Assembly: GCF_028476545.1 (NCBI RefSeq)
Contig: NW_026731827.1
Span: forward strand, 564,001 to 628,000
Source of the DNA: Physella acuta
Lineage: Eukaryota > Mollusca > Gastropoda > Physidae
Length of the DNA stretch: 64,000 bases
Direction: 5' to 3'
Below are positions 50,466 to 61,115 of this stretch, piece after piece. Within the stretch, counting starts at the first letter, position 1. Each line of letters begins with the position of its first letter. A program made the translations under genes and the position numbers. The notes beneath the pieces were generated by a model. It made no database searches. It was not told the DNA's origin and saw only the letters and a list, made by a program, of their open reading frames with translations.

Positions 50466-51824
50466 GGTAAACCTCCATTTCAGCGTATTTTATTCTCCGT
50501 TGCTTGTTTACCTCCAGTTGAGCGTATTTTATTCTAACAACCGAAACACACCAAAACATTAGGAAAACACGATTTATTTTTTGTATTGTATTTTTGTTTT
50601 AGCAAATGAATAAAAATGAATATTTAAAAAACACGACTTGTTTATTTGTATTGTATAAAAACAACAAAGAGACTGACTGAAGTGCTTTGTTTGTTGGTTA
50701 CAAAAATAGAGATGCACATTTTGTACAATTAAGTGTTCCAATTTCAACTAAACTGAATAAAAGTATTAAAAGGCAAAATAATGCTGCTAAAAGTGGGCCG
50801 GGGGGGGGGGGGTGGAATTTGGTGAGGGCTGGCTTGGAGTGTTAGAGAAAGTGTGACAACTCACGTTGTAATTTTAAAAAAAATAATGTTAGAGGTCGTC
50901 CATAAATGACGTCACACTCGTAGGGGGAGGGGGGGGGGTCTGATGGTGCTACATCATTTTTGGGGGGGGGGGGGGGTCTTGCTTTTTGTGACGACGCGTT
51001 TTTTTACGATTTTTACCTCCCCCCTCCCCTCCGTTACACGTCGTCACAAAAAGTCAGACCCCCCCCTAAACTGACGTCACACCTCAGCCTACAACCCCCC
51101 CCCCCCTCAAAATTTCTGTTGAATTTTTCTTAAAACATCGATAATTTTTCCAAAATCTTGTCAGAACTCTGTCAACATAGAGTATTTTGATCAATTCATA
51201 TTACAATTTATTAAAACCGTTTTCTAAAACGCGAAATAACGGCTAAAACTTGTTTTTCTAACATTGCTTTTTTATAATGCAAAAAAGGGACGTCACACCA
51301 TCTGAAACCCCACCCCCTCCCCTCATCACACACCGTCACAAAATTGCTGACCCCCCTCTCCCTTACGAGTGTGACGTCATTTATGGACGACCCCACATCA
51401 ATTTTTTTTAAAAGTCAGAAATTTACTCATACAAAAAAGGGAAGGATGGTAGATTTACTATGAATTTAAATAACATACAACTCTATAGTAAAAAATTTTT
51501 TTCAGTTTTAGCAAAACTGTCAAATTAAAAAAAAAAGAGTTTGTACATTTATTGCATAAATACAAAAATATAAAACAGAATGATTAACAGTGTATCAGTT
51601 TCACCATGAGACAAATGCCTTATTTTTTAAAAATACAATACAAATAAACAAGTCGTGTTTTTTTAAATATTCATTTGTATTCATTTGCTAAAACAAAAAT
51701 ACAATACAAAAAATAAATCGTGTTTTCCTAATGTTTTGGTGTGTTTCGGTTGTTAGAATAAAATACGCTCAACTGGAGGTAAACAAGCAACGGAGAATAA
51801 AATACGCTGAAATGGAGGTTTACC
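50466..51824. mobile_element. 1.36-kb element with ~195-bp inverted repeats
   Basis: Left arm 50466-50660, starting GGTAAACCTCCATTTCAGCG, is the near-perfect inverse of 51629-51824, ending CGCTGAAATGGAGGTTTACC. No target duplication is evident. The space between holds the GACGTCA MITE at 50893-51393. No ORF of note. Confidence 0.85.
50893..51393. mobile_element. GACGTCA-family MITE inside a larger inverted repeat
   Basis: Begins AGGTCGTCCATAAATGACGT and ends with the inverse, ACGTCATTTATGGACGACCC; the inverted ends of nearly 30 bp contain CACTCGTA/TACGAGTG. Long C and G runs lie inside. Closely related to 49216-49652. Confidence 0.87.
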
Positions 51825-51989
51825 AGTTTTAATACAATTGTTTAAACATGTATTTACATTAATGAAACTTTGAAACATTTTTATAACTTTAAAAACATAT
51901 TACATTAGGCCTATTTATTTAACAGATCTAAATCCTCCTAAAAAAATTAAAATGTGAAATAATTTCTAAAATTTAATGCGTCACCTTTT

Positions 51990-52345
51990 TTCACATTACT
52001 AGACTCTAGGTCTAGAAATCTAGATCTAGAATTTTAGTCTAGATCTAGAATCTAGTCTCGGTCGATTTTACCTAGATCTAGATCTAATCTAGATTTAGAT
52101 CTAGAATCTAGATCTACCTAAAAAGATAGATTACCATAAATATAAAATATAATAAATATTAAATAAAGATTAGGCTCCTATTCTCCTAGATTTAGATTAT
52201 TCTAGATCTAAAAATCTAGATTAGATTTAACTATTTAACTTGGCATAAGCCCGTGGTTTTTATTTTTATATCTGAACCTTGTAGATCTAATTCTAAATTA
52301 CTAGATCTAGATCTCTATCTAGATTCTAGACTAGATTCTAGTAAT
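51990..52345. repeat. AGATCT/TCTAGA-rich low-complexity DNA
   Basis: Second block of overlapping TCTAGA and AGATCT words, as at 49900-50330. Confidence 0.8.
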
Positions 52346-52994
52346 CGAAACAGGAAGTCCTACAAATGTAATGTTATTTTTAAAATTTTAAGTCCAGGTA
52401 ATGCCAATCCTTAGTTAGAATCTAATGGACACCAGCGAGAAAAGTCTCAAAGGTATTTGAGAGGTGCATAAATTAATTTAAAAATCTTGCACGGCGTAGT
52501 TACAATTAATATGGTTATAAAATCATATCTGTCTGGTTTTTTCGGACTTTACTAAAGATTGGATGTATTTGATGTTTTTAATATTTTTGGTAACTAAATA
52601 AAAAATTTAAAAAAAAAAAGCAAAAACAATTTGGTTTTCACGTGTAATGGCGACAAAAGCATCGTGCTAGGCTATTCGCCATAAATTTTACTGCACACAT
52701 TGTAAGCTAAAAATAGAAAAACCAGGTCATGGGTTTACATTTGCATTGTTATTTAAAAACTTGATCTGCGAAGTTTTGTAAACAATGTTTGTCTTACGAA
52801 AGTGAAACATCGGCTTATAACTTAGGCTTGATGAAAATAAATAGAAATGTAGCCTTAAACTCAACAAATTATTTTCAAGTTCTTTGGATCTGCAACTTGT
52901 ATAGCGTTGATTCTAAAAATATTAAATTTCTGAATTAATTTTAGGCTTATGTTTTTAATAAAATTTTATCTTTTATTATTTTTATGGTCCTAAA
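52346..52994. other. AT-rich DNA; nothing recognised
   Basis: No ORF, repeat boundary or RNA gene seen. Confidence 0.4.
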
Positions 52995-53990
52995 TCTAAA
53001 TAAACCGGGAGTGATCTCCCCTAAACTTTCTCGAATATTCTTATATAAAATAACAGGGGATGGGAACTCGGGCTATAGACATGATTTTTAATCCATTTTA
53101 AATACTTAAAGTTTTAAAAATAGAATAAAATCTCGTAGACAAATTAATTACACACCAAGTGAACGCGAAAAAAAAAAGCGCATAATAGTGCGCAATATTA
53201 TTAGTACTTTAAAAATTTACATTAGTTTTTTGAGAAATCGGAAGTAGCGTAAATTACTACTTCCGGTCAACGGAAATTACTCAAAATTTAACAGAAGGTA
53301 GAGAATTAGATCTTTTACTTACATGTGAAATTTCATTTATCTATCTGAAATAGTACTCAAGTTATAGGCTTTTGAAAAATTCAAAGTAGAAAAAGTACCA
53401 CTTCCGGTTGTCGGAAATCGCTCAAAAGTTGATACGGATCTACGATTTTGATATAATACTTATATATGAAATTTCATCAACCTAGCTGTAACGGTACTCA
53501 AGTTATCGTGTTTAAACACGGACACACAGACACACAGACACACACACAGACATACGGACAAGATTACAAAATTATGTTTTTCCGTATCAGTGAGGTGTAA
53601 AACGTCGAGATTTGTAAAAATCTCGATTTTTTTTTTGCACGATTACAATACTTTCTCTATACTACGTATATACGAGAAAGTAAAAAGCACATTTTTACTT
53701 TCTCGTATATACGTAGTATAGAGAAAGTATTGTAATCGTGCTACTTCCGATTTCTCAAAAAACTAATGTAAATTTATTAAGTACTAATACTATTGCGCAC
53801 TATTATACACACCTTTATTAGGCGTTCGCTTGGTGCGCAATTGTTTTTTACTGAGATTCTATTCTATTTTTAAAAGTTTCAGTATTTAAAATGGATTAAA
53901 AATCATAACTATATCCCCAGTTACCATCCCCTGTTGTTTTATATAAGAATATTCGAGAAAGTTTAGGTGAGATCACTACCGGTTTATTAT
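52995..53990. mobile_element. Head-to-head pair of an interspersed repeat
   Basis: A minus-strand copy (about 52995-53686) and a plus-strand, internally deleted copy (53692-53990) meet at a perfect 50-bp palindrome (53637-53686 with 53692-53741), arms beginning TTTTTACTTTCTCGTATATA. Body marks: GGAAATCGCTCAAAA, ATTTCATCAACCTAGCTGTA, a run of ACACACAGAC and AAACTTTCTCGAATATTC at the far end. A third copy is at 62027-62680. No protein coded; class unknown. Confidence 0.82.
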
Positions 53991-54650
53991 TCCATGTCAA
54001 CAACATTACGGAAGGATTTTCGTCAACTCACTGGTGTCCATTAGCAGAGCCACATTTTTTATCGAGATTTATGTGTAAGGGAGGGGGGTGTATATTAAGG
54101 GGGTGACAATTTTTTTTTTAAATTGGTACATAACGTTTGTGAGGTTTTTGGTAAGGTTAAAAAATTACATATTTTCGTGTTAAATAATTTGTCCACGATT
54201 TTAATCTTTCCAATAATGTTAGTAAACATTTCCAATTTATAGAAATTAACAACTAACAAGGATGCGGACATTTTTTCTTTCGCAGCCGTATGGCCTGTCT
54301 TCCTAATTTTTCTGACGTCCCTCTTGATCCAAATCACAATATTGATCCCCCCCCCCCTCCCTTTTGTCCGTAAAAAATCTAAACAGTTTCGTCACTTTGT
54401 GAATGATGCAATTAGCATCTATGTTTAGACGATCCAATCAGAAATTCAGATCGAGCTTCTAATAATACACTATTAGTAACGCTAAGAAATTGCATCAGTC
54501 ACACTGATGTTAAAAACACGTCATTTTTTTTTCAACGTGTTAAAGAAAAAAAAAAGAATAATTCAGTTAAAATCTAACCTTGCTTAATTTAGGTGATTAT
54601 TTTTTAAAATGTATTACATGGCCTTTGGGGACCGAAGCTGAATTTTTGTT
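53991..54650. other. Unrecognised AT-rich DNA
   Basis: Short ORFs only; a run of C at about 54346-54360. Nothing supported. Confidence 0.35.
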
Positions 54651-54654
54651 CGCA

Positions 54655-54945
54655 GCCAAATCGCACCCTACCATGGCTCCGGCGGACACGCCTAATTCAA
54701 TTTAGTGAATGACTTTAACACCCCATCTTATTCATTGTCTATCACACTGTTTAGAACGAACGTAGTCGCCATAGCGCTCACGGGAAAGACCAGGGCGCCA
54801 AATCGCATCCTGCCGGGGGCCGACCGTGCGAAATTAAATCTTCCCCCCCCCCCTGAAACCTCCTCGGGGGTATACTTCAACTACTTAAACTTTTATGGCA
54901 CTCGGACTTTCAATTTTTTAGATATCGTATATAGAGAAGGATTAT
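54655..54945 (+). repeat. Fragment of the ACTAGCC..CCCGGCC family
   Basis: CCTAATTCAATTTAGTGAAT and ACACCCCATCTTATTCATTG resemble the second half of the repeats at 32.7 kb and 33.7 kb. It ends at TAGATATCGTATATAGAGAAGG.. just before the SINE. Confidence 0.5.
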
Positions 54946-55180
54946 GGGACGGAGTGGTCTAGCGGTAGAGAGCTGGACAGCTAACCCGTAAGTCTCGAGT
55001 TCGAATCCGGGTTCAAGTCAGTAGACGGTCCCAGAGTCCACCCAACTCTGATGAGTACCTAACTCACGTTAGGGAAAGTAATGGCGGCTGGGCATAGTGC
55101 CGACCACAATCTCTTCATATGTCGAGGTCACAGAAACAATTTAACTCTACTTCACTTGCTCCATAGACCGTCAGGTTTGA
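54946..55180 (+). mobile_element. Full-length tRNA-derived SINE
   Basis: Head GGGACGGAGTGGTCTAGCGG with an A box (TGGTCTAGCGGTAGAG) and B box (GAGTTCGAATCCGGG). Body CGGTCCCAGAGTCCACCCAA, TGAGTACCTAACTCACGTTA, GGCGGCTGGGCATAGTGCCG; tail CTCTACTTCACTTGCTCC. The best-preserved copy in the window. Known class: RNA polymerase III-transcribed SINE mobilised by a LINE in trans. Confidence 0.9.
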
Positions 55181-55189
55181 AATATGGAG

Positions 55190-55420
55190 AAAAATTGCAT
55201 CCTCCCGGGTCGCCACCGTTGCTCCTCCCGGGTCGCCGCCGTTGCGAAATTAATTATTATTTTTTTTTTTTTTACAGAAACCTCCCCAGGAGTATTCTCA
55301 CCATTTCCGAAAGTTTCATTGCGATCGGAAAAAAAAAGGTGTAGTAGTAATGTATAAAATACAGACAAACCCACACACACACACATACATTGATTTTTAT
55401 ATAGATAGATGGATAGTTGG
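55190..55420 (+). repeat. Second fragment of the same family
   Basis: CATCCTCCCGGGTCGCC, GCGAAATTAAT, GAAACCTCCCCAGGAGTA, then TTTCATTGCGATCGG and a tail of CACACACATACATTGATTTT. Parallel to 54785-54890. Confidence 0.5.
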
Positions 55421-56170
55421 ATACTATAAACCTCTTACACGTTGCAAATGTAGAATACTAAAAGGAAATTCTCAGATAATTATATTTCATTATGTTCCTA
55501 CAAATCGACGTCTATTAGTATGCTGGTCTAATGGACACGTGTGAAAGAGAGTCTAAAGTTCATATTTTAAGTAGGTAGTATGTCATAAGTGGTAGTCCTC
55601 TACGAAAAATATGACTAGTAAGCCAGCCATATTGAATCTTTATTTCTAGACAGTGACGACAAAGGCTTTTCGTAACACATGTAAAGAATGTATGAAAATT
55701 ATTGTAGTTATTCATTATTGCAGGCTACTTCTAAGTATTATTGTTTAAAATGTAATACTTACAAGATATAGTTTGGCAACAATATAAATAATGCAATTCT
55801 AGATCTATAATTAAGTCTTTATCGATGAACAATGTCACTTTTTAAGAAATATAGATCTAGATATAAAAGTAATACGTAGGTTGGCCTCGCCCGATTTGAA
55901 TAAATAGGAAATTAGTGGCTAGTTATTTTTAGTACATTGGGAATTCACAATCTTTTGTCTAGATTTAGCTCAAATGGATTTTTTTTTCAGCATTTATAGA
56001 AATAATTTTGTTGTTTTATACAATTTCAAAGATATGATCGTAAATTAAATGCAGAATGATTCTAATTACTAGAATTAATAGATGAACAATATTTTTTAAA
56101 TTGTTTTTTTTTTACCAGATAAAAAGGTTGGATTTAATACAAAAAGTTTACGATTGTTTAAGCTCACTTG
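55421..56170. other. AT-rich DNA; nothing recognised
   Basis: No supported feature. Confidence 0.35.
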
Positions 56171-56177
56171 AATGGTG

Positions 56178-56987
56178 TTAGTAGGTTTTCATTTGAAACA
56201 TAGTATATTTTATTGTTGGTTGGACTAGTTCTTTTCGTCTGTGTAGATACATGTTTACTTTGTTGATTGAGTCTTGTCTACAATAAACTTCGTTGTGTGC
56301 TGCAACGTTGTCTGGGTGCCAGCTTTTGAGGTGCGCTCTTAGCTGTTTCTTTGTGGTAATGGCGGATTCTGCCGCCTCACAATACGAACACTTGTAGGTT
56401 AGTGCCCCTGGGTGTTTTTTTTTTTTGCAATATGTTCGAGCATGTCGTCCTCTATTGTAAGTTTGCATATGCGACAGTTTAGGGCGTCGAAGTGTTCCTT
56501 GACCAAATGGTTATCCCGTGGTCGGAAGAACAAACAAGAACAGAGTAGGAACTGTTTTAGTTGTTTTCAGTCGGTTTTTTGGACAGGCTGGTGGCTGCTG
56601 ATTCTGTTTCTCCTTCATTAACTTTAGCTGCTTTTGATGTTTTCTCTGGTTCTGGGCTGTCCTCTTTCTTACTCATGGTTGTTGATGTTTCCACGACTGT
56701 TTGTTGTTGATGTTTCCACGACTGTTTGTTGTTGATGTTTCCACGATTGTTTGTTGTTGTGAGATTTGAGGGCCGGAAGTTTCTTTCTGTGGTGTCGAGA
56801 TCTGGGTGGTGACTGCATACATGCTTGTTACTGGCTGATGTGCTGCTTTGTCATGGTCAGATGTTGGCGTCTCCAAGACCGTTGATTCAAATGTGTTCAT
56901 GTCTGGGCTTTGGGGAGCAAAAATGACTGGCTGTATTGCGATCCATGTTGTAATATGTGTTGTTGATTTTGTGGTTGATCGTGGTGC
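56178..56987 (-). mobile_element. Mobile-element ORF fragment with C2H2 zinc finger
   Basis: Minus-strand coding-like sequence. The part at 56178-56468 has a C2H2-type finger (CSYCEA, then RAHLKSWHP) and basic segments. The part at 56673-56987 is Pro/Thr/Ser/Gln-rich with repeats of a TTNSR/NINNKQS unit. It looks like the first ORF of a retroelement; whether LINE or LTR kin I cannot say. It is old and incomplete, with its right part cut off by the element at 56988. Confidence 0.5.
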
Positions 56988-57900
56988 CAGGGTTCGTACT
57001 GCTTTTTGAAAATGAAATTCCAGACTTTTTCCAGACATTTTCCAGACTTTTTTGGAAAAATTCCAGACTTTATATAGATAATGTGTTCGCGAATAATTTT
57101 TTTAAATGATGCACTATTTGTACTGTCATTATAATTACTAATACTAAATTGACATTTATTTTAGGCAATTGAGCTATATTCATAGTGAACTTTCTCTAGC
57201 CAAATTGACAAAAAAACATTTTTTCTAAGTTTGCCTACTCCACCCTACCTAAAATTTTAACAATTAAAATAATTGATTAAAATGATGCAACTATTTTGTT
57301 TCCAACATTAGACGTATGTAATCTGTTCTTGATCTAATTGCTTATGTTTTCAATTAAACTATCATTAAAATAGTATTGCATAATAGTGAGAGTTTGATAC
57401 TTTAAAGAATAATAATGTAATGCATTAACTTAGGTCTACTCTTGTTAAGTAGCCTAAATAAATATAGGGCTACTTGTAAAAAAATGTGGAGCAAAAAATT
57501 TTTTTTTTAAAAATCATTCACTGTTTGTGCTTATAGTAATAGCTGAGAAACGGGTCTGCAATAAAAAAAATTGCCGGTATCCTTCTTCCCCCCCCCCCCC
57601 ACAGGTATCCTTCTCCCACCCCCCTTCCCCCCACAGACACGACACGGTGAAGGGGTCACTGTGAGGTCATAGTAGTCTAGACTACAGTATGCCTGTTTAA
57701 TACGTCATAACATGAGCTGTGCTGTGACTTATACCCCCTCCCCCACCCTACTTACCAAGCAGTACCAACTACGCACTTGGGGTCACGGTGAGTTCACACA
57801 AGTGACCGATGTCACAAGGAGGGGTGGGGTAGTCTAACTTTAATCGTCAGCATTTGCAAAGATTTCAAAAACAGTTTAATGGAAGGTGAATTATAATTAA

Positions 57901-58168
57901 AGGGGTCATCCATTTATGACGTACACATGGAGGGGGGAAGGGGTCGGAAGATTTTGTGATTACATTCTAAAACAAACATAAAACGTGTATCTTGCGAGTA
58001 GAAAGTAAAATTAAGACGACTGTGCTGGTGTTTTAAAAACCATCACAGCGTGTAAATAAAACACGGTATTTATATCTGCCCTAACATTATTGCAAGAGCG
58101 GGTCATCACTCTTTATAAAACCCTTCTCCCGAATTTCCGGAGTTTGACGTCATTTATGGACGACTCCC
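57901..58168. mobile_element. GACGTCA-family MITE, short copy
   Basis: Begins AGGGGTCATCCATTTATGAC and ends GACGTCATTTATGGACGACT. Shorter than the copies at 49 and 51 kb. Confidence 0.75.
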
Positions 58169-58350
58169 AAATAAAAAATAGTACCTCTTTGGTAAGCTGA
58201 AGCAAACAAAAATACAGGTATGAACCCAAGGAGGCCTTGCGACTTATTAATCTTATAAATGTTAATATTAATCCAAAGTAAGTGAACGCGTGTGGACAGA
58301 GAGCGGGGGAGTGGGGAAAGGGGGGGGTCTAAAATCTGAAAAATTGTTGT

Positions 58351-58590
58351 AATAAAATACTTAAAAAAAACTTTTTAAAAAACCACGTTTTTCTTGTGGA
58401 CTAAAAAGTAGAAAATAGCTATTTACATACATTTGATGACAAAAAACGTGGGTACGTTCACCATCAAATTTCCGACCCATCTGCCCGACCCACGTTTTTT
58501 GTCATCAAATGTATGTAAATAGTTATTTTCTACTTTTTAGTCCACAAGAAAAACGTGGTTTTTTAAAAAGTTTTTTTTAAGTATTTTATT
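58351..58590. repeat. Large palindrome, 103-bp arms
   Basis: Arm 58351-58453 and arm 58488-58590 are near-perfect inverses around a 34-base loop. Marks: TTTTTAGTCCACAAGAAAAA and ACCCACGTTTTTTGTCATC. The right arm's TTTTTAGTCCG..ACGTGGTTTTTTAAAA module recurs at 58590-58650 and twice in 58938-59055. Confidence 0.88.
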
Positions 58591-59082
58591 TTCTCCTTTT
58601 TAGTCCGTTGCTACACATGAAAAATGTGGTTTTTTAAAAGTTTTTTATATAGTTTATTTTCTACTTTATCTAATCACTTGATTAAGTATGACTTGACTAA
58701 GTGTTTTTAAATACACGGACTAAAAAAATCTTGAGCGACCGATACGCTTTAAACAGAGAAAGGGTGTAATTTACGTTGCTGGCGTGGAGATCTACTCACG
58801 AATCACGTGATCAAATCTCCCATAAACAAACAAATAAACGCGAAGCTGAGTTAAGGAAAAACGTGTTTATGTGTATTTTAGCATGCCCAGCGTACCAACC
58901 GTGTCACCGTTAACAATGTGTTACCGTGTCCGTTCTCCTTTTTAGTCCGTTGCTACACATAAAAAACGTGGTTTTTTAAAAAGTTTTTTTTAAGTATTTT
59001 ATTTTCTCCTTTTTAGTCCGTTGCTACACATGAAAAACGAGGTTTTTAAAAAAAGTGTTTATAAATACACGGACTAAAAATC

Positions 59083-59154
59083 TTGAGCGACCAGGTTTCG
59101 AACCTGGGTTGTCGCGGCCACAACGCGAAGTACTAACCACTATACGATCACGGC
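59083..59154 (-). tRNA. tRNA-His(GTG)-like sequence, probably pseudogene or SINE head
   Basis: On the minus strand it reads GCCGTGATCGTATAGTGGTT.. with a D arm, a perfect 5-bp anticodon stem (TCGCG/CGCGA) around TTGTGGC (anticodon GTG), and a perfect T arm (CCAGG-TTCGAAA-CCTGG). The 3' side of the acceptor stem is TCGCTCA, which pairs with GCCGTGA at only the four inner positions. A short copy of its 3' end plus tail (TTGAGCGACC, ACACGGACTAAAAA) recurs at 58712-58742. This suggests a tRNA-His-derived repeat and not a working gene. Confidence 0.5.
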
Positions 59155-60047
59155 CAGCGCGCTCACATCGATTGGGGCCGAAGTAACTGTGTCAATAGGC
59201 CTCAAGTCTTGTCGGTATCTTTAGAAATCATGTCCTCAATTTTATGGTCCTTGGGGCGTAATTAAATTAAGCTAATTACGGTCACTAATTGCTAGTTTTT
59301 ATGATTGCATCTGAAATTGTTAGGCGAAAGTAGCATGCATGCCAAATTTCAGGTCTCTAGAGCAATCAGAAGTGGGCTAATTTTCGATGTCAATTTTAAC
59401 AACAAACATCCAAACAAACAAACAAACGCGAAGCTGAGTTAAGAAAAACGTTTTAAAAAGGGGGGGGGGTCTAAAATCCGAAAAATTGTTGTAAGTCATA
59501 AATGGATGACGCCTTACAGACTGATAAATTATATCTAAACTACCACTCGCACATCTCCCCCATAACTTTTTTGTTATGACTGCCTGCATGCAAACTCAAA
59601 CGATGAAAAAATAGCGGGTAAAATCGAGAGCCTAACAATCATGACGGCGATCATTCTTTTATTAAACGACAATTGTAAGTACTTGTAACACATTCACACG
59701 GTCAGTCGTGCCACAAATTATCTCTTCCCTCCCTGCCCCTCTTCTCTCAATGACGTAGTAACTGAGCATTTTTTTTCTGCGAACCAGCGAAAAACGTCAC
59801 AACAGTGTAAACCCGCGCGATAGCGCGGGGAAAAAAATAGGAGTAAATTTACTTAAAAATAGCAATTTTTTAAGTTGGAAAATATGGACTACGAAGTTTT
59901 GTTTCTAAAACTAGATTCCAGACTTTTTCCAGACTTTTAAAAAATCCTGCCCAAAAACTAGCGATTTTCCAGACTTTTTTAAGTCTTAAATTCACTTTTA
60001 GAAATTCAAGACTTTTTCCAGACTTTCCAGACTGCGTACGAACCCTG

Positions 60048-60640
60048 TGGTGCTAGTTTTAGGGTTGTCTGCTGCGATGGTTTAAGGTGTGGTTGGTTGC
60101 ACTGGTTTGTCCAGTGTTGCGTTGGTGAGCAGTGTTGGCAGGCTTGTTTTCTGCCTGGAATGGCTATTAGAATGGCAATTGTTGTGTCGTTGTAGCTTAA
60201 TTTGATATACTGTCGAATGTTTGCTGTTTTTTTTTCTGGGTATATGGGTTATTCTACGGTTGTTAGTGGGATGGTTTGTATTGTGGGTTATTTTAAACTG
60301 AATGTTTTAATTGCCTTGATGAGAGTGTCATTGTCAATTGTAGGTGGGGCCTATCTTAAAGTTCCGTCGATTCGGTTCTTGTCGTAAATTGCGAAACTGA
60401 GAGAGTATGGTCCGTAGATCTTCATTGTCATGTGCGTCGTGGTAACATCGATGGCATCTGAGCTGAAAAACACATGTGTCGGCTCTTCCATAATTAAGTA
60501 GAAGAATAGGTTTTATGCTAATAAGCTGCCTAATGACTTGGCCTCTAAGGTTTGGTAGACATCTGCTATTGATAGTGACTTGCATCGTTTTGTCGTTGAA
60601 AATATCCGGACAGTCATCCTTAAACAGGTCTAAGGTGACT
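60048..60640 (-). mobile_element. Mobile-element ORF fragment, right of the insertion
   Basis: Minus-strand coding-like sequence (main part 60334-60640) with a Cys/His cluster (CVFQLRCHRCYHDAH) and LRGQVIRQLISIKPILLL. Same orientation as 56178-56987 and separated from it by the 3.06-kb element, so both probably belong to one old element. Family uncertain. Confidence 0.45.
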
Positions 60641-60944
60641 GTTGTTCCCGAAAAGGATGGGGGCCATGGTCTACATTAAGCTGCTAGTGCCGTAACATTA
60701 GTAGCTCCTCTCAACAGCGGTCGCAAGAGGAATCAAATAACTGGGCGCAACCCCAGTGTAGATGTTGCTTGAAACTAGTAGGCGTCTGGAAATCTTTAGT
60801 AAAAGGCGAAAGATTTACGCGTTGTGAAGAGAAACTAGAGTGATTAATAAAATAGAATATAGGCTACGCCTTTCAACAAAATATTTTTAGTCTATAATTA
60901 AGTCTTTTAGATGAAAAATGTTACATTTCAAGTAAAATAGATCA

Positions 60945-61115
60945 AAGCTTTGTTTGTGTTTGTAGTTTGTGCATGCTTTTGTTTTCGGTTGCTTTTATGT
61001 TTGCGTTTGTGATTGAGTTTGTGTTTATGATTATGTTTGCGTTTTTGTTTCCGTTTATGTTTAATTTTGAGTTTATGTTTGCGTTGTGTTCGTGTTTGTG
61101 TTTTTACGTTCACAA
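60945..61115. repeat. Degenerate GTTTGCGTTTGTG array
   Basis: Reverse-strand version of the AAACRC hexamer words seen at 20433-21395. Lies in AT-rich intergenic DNA; apparent ORFs on both strands are artefacts. Confidence 0.85.

Larger units (their letters stand above)
56988..60047. mobile_element. 3.06-kb DNA element with CAGGGTTCGTAC ends
   Basis: Starts CAGGGTTCGTACTGC and ends GCGTACGAACCCTG. The direct duplication TGGTGC lies at 56982-56987 and 60048-60053. Both ends hold several subterminal copies of TCCAGACTTTT in matching inverted orientation (57020-57070; 59915-60030). No transposase ORF. It contains a GACGTCA MITE (57901-58168), a 103-bp-arm palindrome and a tRNA-His-like sequence. 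Superfamily not assigned; the 6-bp duplication is not typical of hAT. Confidence 0.82.

Noticed and set aside
59083-59154. Functional tRNA-His gene
   Set aside because: Three outer acceptor-stem pairs are mismatched and the 3' part recurs elsewhere with a repeat tail.
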